Assembly (NCBI RefSeq): GCF_002368035.1 | Contig: NZ_AP018223.1 | Location: 1,156,449 to 1,220,448, forward strand | Source of the DNA: Nostoc linckia NIES-25 | Lineage (GTDB): Bacteria; Cyanobacteriota; Cyanobacteriia; Cyanobacteriales; Nostocaceae | Length of the DNA: 64,000 nucleotides | Reading direction: 5' to 3' | In this document: positions 57,546 through 64,000 of the stretch, in pieces | Layout: the number at the start of each line of letters is the position of its first letter | Numbering within the stretch: the first letter of the stretch is position 1 | Position numbers and translations under genes: made by a program | Notes under the pieces: model-generated | What the model was told of the DNA's origin: nothing | Databases searched by the model: none | The model's input: only the letters and a program-made list of their open reading frames with translations

Positions 57546-60500
57546 TCAATTTCTAAATATTTGGTGTAATATTTTCAATAATTCTTTTGCTGTGTAAGGT
57601 TTTGACAAAACTGCTTCCACTTTAGCATCAGCAGCTTCGGTAAAGATTTCCATTGAGTTGAGACCGCTACAGGCAATAATTTGAACTTGGTTGTTCATTT
57701 TTTTTAAGGTGCGAATAGCGGTGATACCATCCATTTCTGGCATCATCATATCCATTAATACAGCTTTTATTTGATGTTTGTACTGGGCATAAAGGGCGAT
57801 GGCTTCAATGCCAGTACTGGCGGCGAGCATTTTGTAATTGTGATTTTCGAGGATGATTTTAGCAATCTCACGAATTTGAGGTTCGTCATCTACAACTAAA
57901 ATTAATTCTCCCTGTCCTATGTGCGCTTCTGAATTTTCTACATTCAATACTTGGGTTGCTTCCACTGCTGGTAAAAAAACTTTAAATTTGCTGCCTTTAC
58001 CAACTCGGCTGGATACTTTAATAAAACCACCGTGGCTTTTAATAATGCCAATTGCAGTTGAAAGTCCTAACCCAGTACCTGTATTAACTTCTTTTGTAGT
58101 AAAAAATGGCTCAAAAATTTTATCTAATATTTCTGGGGGTATCCCCATTCCATTATCGGCAATAGCGATCGCAATATAATTGCCAACTTGGGCATCAAGA
58201 TTCATTTTCGTATAAGCTTCATCAAGAAACTCATTTGTTGCCGAAATTTGGATATTGCCGCCATCTGGCAGAGCGTCGCGGGCATTTACTACTAGATTCA
58301 TTAATACTTGATGTAGTTGTGTGGTGTCTCCAGTTACAGCCCAAATATCTTCTGCGATCGTTGTTGAAAATTCAATAGATTTGGGGAATGTTTGGCGAGC
58401 AATTTGGATAATTTCTGAAATCAAATACTCAACTTGGATAATTGTGCGCTCTCCTTTAAATCCTCGCGCAAAGGATAAGACTTGTTTAACTAATGTCGCC
58501 CCGCGTTTGGCGTTACTTTCTACAAGTGTCATTAGCTGCTGACAACGGTCTTCGTCTTGGAAAAATTTGTTTTGTAACAATTGAGATGCGGCTAAAATTG
58601 GCGTCAATATATTATTTAAGTCGTGGGCAATGCCGCCTGCAAGGATACCAACGCTTTCCAATCGCTGGGTACGAAAAAACTGCTCTTGGAGTTGTTTCTT
58701 TTCTGTAATATCTGTGTCAACACAAAGGATCGATTTGGGTTTACCGTTTGCATCCTGCATTAATGTCCAACGGCTTTCGACGACAATTTTCTTACCCGAT
58801 TTGGTAATTTTATTTAACTCACCTTGCCAAGAACCATTTTCTATTACGTTTTTTAGCGGCACTTCTAATTGCGATTGAGTTTCTGGTTGAAACAAAATTT
58901 CTCTAGAGTCTCTTCCAACAACCTCTGTGGAAGGCCAACCGTAGATCCGCTCTGCACCTTTATTCCAAAATAATATTTGGAATTGGAAATCTCGAACTAA
59001 TATGGCATCGGTGGCAATATCAAGTAGAGCAGCTTGTTCGGAGATTTTTTGTTCGTTGAGTTTGCGACCGGTGATATCTCTGCTTGTGCCAATGGTTCGT
59101 ATTGGCTCGCCAATTTCGTTGTAGTATACCTGACTTGTACAGTTTAACCAGTGTATACTGCCATCAGGCCAGACGACTCGATACTCTATGGTTCCTCTTC
59201 CTTCTTCAATAATGCGAGTTATAGTTGCAAGCATAGATTCGCGGTCTTCTGGATGAATTAAATTCAGGTAATCTTCAAAGGGGGGACATGGACTGCCGCA
59301 GGGTAAACCATACAATAGTCCCATATTGGCAGACCAAATAACGGTATTGGCCTTCAGGTTCCTATCCCAGATGCCCATGTGGGCAGTTTCTAGAGCTAAA
59401 TTCAATCGCGCTTCACTTTCGCGCAGTGATTCTTCAGTGAGTTTGCGCTCGGTGATATCTTCGGCGATACCGCTATAGTAGTTAATTTTTCCTTGGCGAT
59501 CGCACACAGCAAAACCCCGGTTCCAAATCCAGCGTAAGGAGCCGTCAAGTTGGAAAATCCGATATTCTGCTGAAGCTGACTGATTATTCAGCAATTGTTC
59601 GATGAATTTGCTGGCCAAATCGCGATCGTTTGGATAAACCGTATCTATCCATAACTCTGACTCTTCAAACAAATTCCTACGAGAACGTCCCCAAATTTTT
59701 TCATAAGCTGGGCTAATGTACAAAGGTTGCAATGAATTAGGGCTAGCAATCCAAATCACTGCCTCGGTATTTTCGGCGAAATTGCGGAATTTCTCCTCAC
59801 TTTGGCGGAATGCTTCTTCGGCAATTTGGCGATCGCGCAGTGCTGCTAGCTGTTCGGTAATGTCTCTCCCTACTCCTTGAATTTCAACAATCTCTCCTTT
59901 TTCATCTTTAATCCCAATACTCTTCCATTCAAACCAGCGAATACCGTTAACAGTCAATGCACGTCGCTCACAAGTTGTCAAGTAAGAAGACCCAGATATT
60001 AAATTTGTGATATTTTCCCTGGTTTGCGGCAAGTCATCTGGATGAATAAACTCAAAAAGCGGCTGACCGCGAAACTCATCTTGTTTCCAGCCAAAGGTTT
60101 GACAAGCAGCCGCATTGGCAAAGGTCACCTGCCCTTGCAAATCAATGCGGATAATAATATCCGTTTGGCTTTCTACGAGTTGGCGATAGAGGTTTTCACT
60201 TTGCCTTAATGCTTCTTCGGCGTGTTGGCGTTGGCTAATTTCTTTTTGCAATAGTACGTTGGACAAGACAAGTTCTGCTGTTCGTTCTGCCACTCGTCTT
60301 TCTAGCTCATCGTTAGCTTGACGCAATTCTTCTTTTGCTTGTTGCCGTTCGCTAATGTTGCAAATTAACCACTGCCAGCCAACCTGGTCATCTTGTGGGT
60401 TGTATATCGCAGCCACTTTCACCCTAGCCAGGAAAGGTTTCTTTTTCCGTGGTTTGAGGCTAATTTCCCACTCCTGCACTTCCTGGCAATTATTCAGTCG

Positions 60501-61424
60501 GGTGCTAAAGGTCTGACGGTCTTCCTGAGCAACAAACAATATTAACGGTTTGTTAAACAAAAATTCTTGGGGCATAGCAAGCAACGTTGCTGCCGCATGA
60601 TTAACCTCTTGGATAACACCTGCTGTATTAGTTACCAAGTAACCATCTGGAGCGAACTCAAATAAATCTTGGTAACGCTGCCGCTCTAATTCTACTAACT
60701 CACGAGCAGCGAGCAGTTCTTCATTTTGTTGCCGCAGCTCCTCTTGTGCCGTCCGAAATTCTTCCAGCGCTTGCTGAAGCTCCTGATTAACTTGCATGAT
60801 TTCACGAGATTGTGCCTCAACCCATAGTTTTAAAAAATTTTGAGTTTGGTAGCGCACTTGGTCTATTTCAACTTGCTGATTAATTTGCCTGAATTCATTT
60901 GTGTGTTTTTGGAAACATTCCTGTAATCCTTCAACAACCCCAGCCATTTTTACTAAATCAAAGGCTTGTAACAAGTTAGCCTCGCTGATGACTCCTACCA
61001 ATTGCCCACCATCGTCTAAAACTGGCAGATGGTGAATTTGGTGCTGACGCAATAAAGATAAGGCCATGAAAATATCTTGAGAATCTGATTCTCTCAAAGT
61101 CACAACTGGCTGCGTCATCACTTGAGCCATTGTCGCCGTGGATAAATCAATTTCAGAAGCTATAAGTCTAACTACATCTTTTTGTGTAAAAATACCTAAT
61201 AAGTTTCCTGCCTCCATAACCAACACACAATCAGTTAATGATTGCTCTCGAAGGCTTAAATCTAATGATATATTTAAACTAGACCGTGCATATTTATGAC
61301 ATCTTTCCTGACTCATTAAGACAATAGCTTCGACTACATAACTATCAGGCTTAATCGTTAATGGGGTACGATTAATAACATCGTATAAAGCAGGTAAATC
61401 AATTAGGCGATCGTTAAATTGCAT
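57546..61424 (-). CDS. Hybrid sensor histidine kinase: CBS pair, multiple PAS, HK, receiver
   Basis: 1292 residues, no membrane segment. Residues about 1-170 are a CBS pair (LLGIFTQKDVVRLIASEIDL, LVGVISEANLLQAF). Coiled coil follows to 255, then five PAS/PAC units: about 255-365 (YQDLFEFAPDGYLVTNTAGV), 410-530 (YRQLVESQTDIIIRID), 545-660 (FRNFAENTEAVIWIAS), 675-790 (LNLALETAHMGIWDRN) and 800-910. The kinase has GGIAHDLNNILTPILAASQL (phosphoacceptor His) and an ATPase domain with DNGMGIPPEI and GTGLGLSTAIGI. A receiver ends the protein (LVVDDEPQ, VLMDMMMPEMDG with the Asp). It integrates adenylate-type and redox/light-type cues; ligands are unknown. Confidence 0.95.
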   Translation of the reverse strand: MQFNDRLIDLPALYDVINRTPLTIKPDSYVVEAIVLMSQERCHKYARSSLNISLDLSLREQSLTDCVLVMEAGNLLGIFTQKDVVRLIASEIDLSTATMAQVMTQPVVTLRESDSQDIFMALSLLRQHQIHHLPVLDDGGQLVGVISEANLLQAFDLVKMAGVVEGLQECFQKHTNEFRQINQQVEIDQVRYQTQNFLKLWVEAQSREIMQVNQELQQALEEFRTAQEELRQQNEELLAARELVELERQRYQDLFEFAPDGYLVTNTAGVIQEVNHAAATLLAMPQEFLFNKPLILFVAQEDRQTFSTRLNNCQEVQEWEISLKPRKKKPFLARVKVAAIYNPQDDQVGWQWLICNISERQQAKEELRQANDELERRVAERTAELVLSNVLLQKEISQRQHAEEALRQSENLYRQLVESQTDIIIRIDLQGQVTFANAAACQTFGWKQDEFRGQPLFEFIHPDDLPQTRENITNLISGSSYLTTCERRALTVNGIRWFEWKSIGIKDEKGEIVEIQGVGRDITEQLAALRDRQIAEEAFRQSEEKFRNFAENTEAVIWIASPNSLQPLYISPAYEKIWGRSRRNLFEESELWIDTVYPNDRDLASKFIEQLLNNQSASAEYRIFQLDGSLRWIWNRGFAVCDRQGKINYYSGIAEDITERKLTEESLRESEARLNLALETAHMGIWDRNLKANTVIWSANMGLLYGLPCGSPCPPFEDYLNLIHPEDRESMLATITRIIEEGRGTIEYRVVWPDGSIHWLNCTSQVYYNEIGEPIRTIGTSRDITGRKLNEQKISEQAALLDIATDAILVRDFQFQILFWNKGAERIYGWPSTEVVGRDSREILFQPETQSQLEVPLKNVIENGSWQGELNKITKSGKKIVVESRWTLMQDANGKPKSILCVDTDITEKKQLQEQFFRTQRLESVGILAGGIAHDLNNILTPILAASQLLQNKFFQDEDRCQQLMTLVESNAKRGATLVKQVLSFARGFKGERTIIQVEYLISEIIQIARQTFPKSIEFSTTIAEDIWAVTGDTTQLHQVLMNLVVNARDALPDGGNIQISATNEFLDEAYTKMNLDAQVGNYIAIAIADNGMGIPPEILDKIFEPFFTTKEVNTGTGLGLSTAIGIIKSHGGFIKVSSRVGKGSKFKVFLPAVEATQVLNVENSEAHIGQGELILVVDDEPQIREIAKIILENHNYKMLAASTGIEAIALYAQYKHQIKAVLMDMMMPEMDGITAIRTLKKMNNQVQIIACSGLNSMEIFTEAADAKVEAVLSKPYTAKELLKILHQIFRN

Positions 61425-61885
61425 AGTTAATTAGTCAATTCTAATTATCTTGTTGATAACAGGAGTAACTAGCGCAAGCTAGCAAGATTCAAAGTTAGTA
61501 AACTCTTGTAAACCAATAATTTTTGTACTTAAAGAAGTATTAATCAATTATTTGGATAAATATGCCCTGTAAACTTCACTAGACGAATACAGGAAAAACA
61601 GCACAATTTAGTAACTAAGCCAGGAACAGCAAGTAGATAGAATTTTAAAGCAGACAAACTAATTCTATTGTCAAATTGAAAATAGATGAGCTGTTATTTA
61701 AAGAGATTACCTTAATTAATGGCGTTGTAGTATTACGTAGCGTGAAATTTTAGAAATTGACAATACGATTAGAGGCAGCACTTACCCACAAAGGTTGTCT
61801 GTTGAGACTGGGTGTAAGGGTTTAGGGGTGTGAGGGTGTAAAGTAACAAGAGTTAATAGACAGTAACTCTTTTCCCTACACCCCC
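61425..61885. other. Gene-free region upstream of the hybrid kinase
   Basis: AT-rich and without a credible gene. A short inverted repeat CTAGCGCAAGCTAG lies at about 61469. From 61800 GGGTGTAAGGGTTTAGGGGTGTGAGGGTGTAA forms a heptamer-like tract. It must include the kinase promoter. Confidence 0.45.
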
Positions 61886-61941
61886 ATAGCCCAATACCGT
61901 TCAGTTAAGCTTTTTTTCTCCCCCTGCCTCCCCTGCCTTGG

Positions 61942-62255
61942 GGGCTACCGTGTATACACAAGTCAAAAAAACCATTACTACAAAAGATTTGAATCCAGTA
62001 GGGTGCGTTATGGACGATAGTCCTAACGCACCGCAAATTTCTGGCGGTGCTGTACTAGCGTGACAAGGCTAAAATGGTACAATAGATTTTATTGTGGGAT
62101 GGGTGTCCTCACCCGTCCGGGCAGGCAGGATGCCCACCCCACAAAAGTTTACTAATGCACTATTTTAAACTTGTCACGCCAGTACTCTCAGGCGTAACAC
62201 ACCCTACAAAACAAGATTTGGGGTGATTAAATCAGTTGTGTATACACCGTAGCCC
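61942..62255. mobile_element. Composite element: GTGTATACAC ends enclosing a second MITE
   Basis: GGGCTACCGTGTATACACAA (61942) and the complement of GGGCTACGGTGTATACACAA (ending 62255) form terminal inverted repeats of 20 bases with one mismatch. Inside are a GTGCGTTA hairpin (61999-62031) and the complete element at 62055-62182, so this looks like a nested insertion. No gene. Confidence 0.7.
62055..62182. mobile_element. MITE-like element, copy B of GTGACAAG-TIR family
   Basis: CTAGCGTGACAAGGCTAAAA and the complement of CTGGCGTGACAAGTTTAAAA are the ends. The core GTGGGATGGGTGTCC...TGCCCACCCCAC is almost the same as in copy A (6075). Right-hand flank GGCGTAACACACCC may be half of a hairpin pair. 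Non-coding. Confidence 0.75.
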
Positions 62256-62600
62256 AATACTTGTCGGTTAAGGGGAAAAGGGGAAGGTGGGGTCCCCTCT
62301 GGGGATAAGAGGCGGGGGAAAGGGGAAAGAAAAAACCTTTAACCTTTTCCCAAAACCCAATTCCGAGTTAAAAATGCACAAAGCGAGCAGTATTGCACCG
62401 TAGCTGCCTTGGGGGAGGGTGTCTCGTCCTGGAAAGACGCTCAGACTTGGGCCGAGTACAAGCTCTGTCCAAGTCTCTCCCCCTTGCTAAGATCTCCCCG
62501 CTCCCCTGCCTGTTTTGACCTCTGTGGTTGTACTAGGAAAATTTCAGGATCTTATAAACAAAAAGTTCAATATCCTGGGGCCATTACTCAATAAATATGT
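62256..62600. repeat. Mixed repeats: GGGGAAAGG family and palindromes
   Basis: GGGGAAAAGGGGAAGG, GGGGAAAGGGGAAAG and AACCTTTTCCC occur, then a hairpin GTCTCGTCCTGG / CCAAGTCTCTCCC around 62420-62480 and CTCCCCTGCC at 62502. An open frame at 62409 is made of these repeats and is not called a gene. Confidence 0.5.
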
Positions 62601-62763
62601 ATAAAGATTATAGAAATAATAAGTATTTTATATTTCCTCACAACTTCCTCACATTCTGAGACTATAGTCAAAATATAGACAAGTTAGTTTTAAGTAACTA
62701 CGGGTTTGTCAACTGGCTGCCTGGATTTGCAATAACACTTTTATTAACAGGATTTGACAAAAT

Positions 62764-63015
62764 ATGAATTACTGTCCTTGCTGTTCTGGTGTACTTTTAG
62801 AACATATACGCGGTAGAGAGACTTATTGGTTCTGTCGCCACTGTTGGCAAGAAATGCCTGTTTATAATTGGAACGAACCCGGTTCATTTGCAGAGGCCGT
62901 TATAGCAAAATTACCTAGCCAACCTCAAAATGTCGAACGTAGCACTACACCTATTTACGCAAGGCGACGCCGATCCATCAATGGATGGATTGGATTGCAA
63001 GAGTTACCTGCCTAA
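62764..63015 (+). CDS. Small zinc-ribbon protein, Nostocales-type
   Basis: 83 residues. The N-terminal MNYCPCCSGVLLEHIRGRET and WFCRHCWQEMPVYNW give two CxxC pairs (CPCC, CRHC) that should bind zinc. The C-terminal half is variable (QNVERSTTPIYARRRRSING). I recognise it as a short family present in several copies in Nostoc-type genomes; the function is unknown. It could bind RNA, DNA or protein. Single gene. Confidence 0.7.
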   Translation: MNYCPCCSGVLLEHIRGRETYWFCRHCWQEMPVYNWNEPGSFAEAVIAKLPSQPQNVERSTTPIYARRRRSINGWIGLQELPA

Positions 63016-63152
63016 TACCAATTTTCTGAAATAAAATAAGTATAATTTCTCACTATCTTTTTAGGTAATGAATTGATAGAAAATGCTAGGCTCTAGCCTG
63101 CCTATTAAGTATTACCTGACACAAGACCAAAAAAGTAGGAGAGTGGAGAAGC

Positions 63153-63185
63153 AGAGGGGCACGAGATGTTTTGCCCCTCTTTGCG
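63153..63185 (+). terminator. Terminator-like hairpin after the zinc-ribbon gene
   Basis: AGAGGGGC and GCCCCTCT make an 8-pair stem with a 12-base loop, with short T-rich sequence after. It is the only feature seen in the 63016-63318 spacer. Confidence 0.5.
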
Positions 63186-63318
63186 TACTTCATTTACCTG
63201 AAATACGCTGTATCTTATAAACCCCGAATCAATTCAAGGGTTTTTTGTTTTGAAAACTTGATTTGTAATTTCCTATTTATTACGGTGTTGCTAATAGCTT
63301 CAGCTTCTAGATGCAGCC

Positions 63319-63540
63319 TCAGTCTTCGTCCCAAGATTCGTGTTCTAGTAAGTCAATAATTCGATCTCTGAGTAGAAATTCGTTGTTTTCTAGCTCAAGT
63401 TCAAAATTAACCCAATCACGGTGAGGAATATATTTACAGAGGGTATAAATTTGCTGCTGACGGTTAACAAGTCTCTTTTTAACAAGTTCAAGTGCTTCTT
63501 CCTTGATCAGCTCGATGTCATATTTAACCGTAGTTTTCAT
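63319..63540 (-). CDS. DUF4327 family protein
   Basis: 73 residues. VKYDIELIKEEALELVKKRL, then VNRQQQIYTLCKYIPHRDWV and LENNEFLLRDRIIDLLEHES with a final WDED match the cyanobacterial DUF4327 family as I know it. Small and soluble; function unknown. GGGTTGTTCC-rich leader. Convergent with the zinc-ribbon gene. Confidence 0.85.
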   Translation of the reverse strand: MKTTVKYDIELIKEEALELVKKRLVNRQQQIYTLCKYIPHRDWVNFELELENNEFLLRDRIIDLLEHESWDED

Positions 63541-63972
63541 GGGTTGTTCCTTTGTTTTTAATCAAGGAATTACAGCAGAATTCAGAATGGGCTATGCCCC
63601 GCTACGCTAACAAAATACAGAATTTAACAAGTTAAGTTCTATTGCTGACTTGGGGCGATCGCACAGCTAAGGCGTATTTGCGATCGCCAGGCTTTGCCAA
63701 TGCCAAGGGCGAAGGAAACTTTGGAGGTAAAACAGGATTAATACCTGATTTTGGAATTTAGCTTGTGTACTTTACTAACTTGAAATCTACTGTAAGAATC
63801 AAAACAATCCTTGCTTTGACTCTACCTTAAACTTATCAAAAAAATTCGTGAAAATTGTGAAGAATCAAGACATTAATACTTGCTGTAAACTAGAAATGTT
63901 AGTAAGATACTCTTTGGTCTTCTAAGTATACCCCCTTCAGATAGAGGTTTTTGAAAGGTAGGAAGGCTGGCA
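63541..63972. other. Gene-free region at the right end
   Basis: Carries GCAGAATTCAGAATGGG-type repeat sequence near 63575 and two HIP1-containing palindromic stretches near 63655-63690 (GGCGATCGCAC, GCGATCGCCAGG). It must include promoters for DUF4327 and perhaps for a gene starting at the edge. Confidence 0.4.
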
Positions 63973-64000
63973 TGACAAACTTTAAGAGCAAACAGGGAAC
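63973..64000 (+). CDS. Possible start of a gene cut by the window edge
   Basis: ATGACAAACTTTAAGAGC (MTNFKSKQG...) is preceded by GAAAGGTAGGAAGG, a good ribosome-binding stretch. Only nine codons are visible, so nothing can be said about the product. Confidence 0.3.

Noticed and set aside
62409..62594. Open frame of 61 codons before the zinc-ribbon gene
   Set aside because: Made of palindrome and CTCCCCTGC repeat sequence; no ribosome site or family likeness.

Overview
The window is chromosomal DNA of a filamentous, heterocyst-forming cyanobacterium of the Nostoc/Anabaena type. The basis is the dense scatter of the HIP1 octamer GCGATCGC, a HetP-family gene, XisH/XisI genes, cyanobacteria-only families (DUF2839, DUF4327, DUF29, Uma2, TIGR04376, PEP-CTERM), a GlcP-type glucose permease and many heptamer-type short tandem repeats and palindromic interspersed repeats.

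Layout. 0.1-6 kb: sigma-like protein, glyoxalase-like protein, DUF29, a 5'-truncated TPR-CHAT gene and a HigB/HigA-type toxin-antitoxin pair with two palindromic operators. 6-14 kb: lysS with a KTSC tail, a frameshifted Uma2 gene, a Spy-like protein, an M48 protease, a DinG-like helicase without a good Walker A, DUF2839 and an RRM RNA-binding protein. 14-20.6 kb: RND efflux adaptor plus pump, then glcP. 21.7-25.8 kb: PEP-CTERM protein, two glycosyltransferases and a coupled pair whose aspartic-protease member is broken by a stop. 25.9-30.4 kb: the conserved block rplS - tRNA-Trp - secE - nusG - rplK - rplA - L10 leader - rplJ - rplL. 30.5-34.9 kb is accessory: a frameshifted xisH with intact xisI, a MITE, an AT-rich two-gene unit (nucleotidyltransferase-like + DUF262) and two tandem Uma2 genes. 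34.9-43.4 kb: glycogen debranching enzyme, double-GGDEF protein, a Uma2 remnant split by a MITE with target duplication, tRNA-Ser(CGA), CapA-like protein, SDR-CIA30 protein and a small coiled-coil protein. 43.4-51.2 kb: orphan ABC permease, TIGR04376 protein, NYN nuclease, VanY-like peptidase, mnmG and a GspC-like membrane protein. 51.5-64 kb: endopeptidase remnant, cell-wall amidase, HTH-Uma2 fusion, two sensor kinases (one a 1292-residue CBS/PAS/REC hybrid), HetP-like protein, DUF442 phosphatase, zinc-ribbon protein and DUF4327.

Themes. Housekeeping genes are intact. Accessory genes are often decaying, by a 5-bp duplication, a one-base deletion, in-frame stops, a homopolymer slip and MITE insertion. 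Dispersed short elements are abundant and some have been absorbed into reading frames: the CTCCCCTGC repeat supplies protein sequence in a helicase-like protein, an RND pump and the tail of a histidine kinase. Best candidates for something undescribed are the nucleotidyltransferase-DUF262 unit at 31.6-33.3 kb and the NYN nuclease at 45.1-46.3 kb, which carries the N-terminal module normally seen on cyanobacterial TPR-CHAT proteins.
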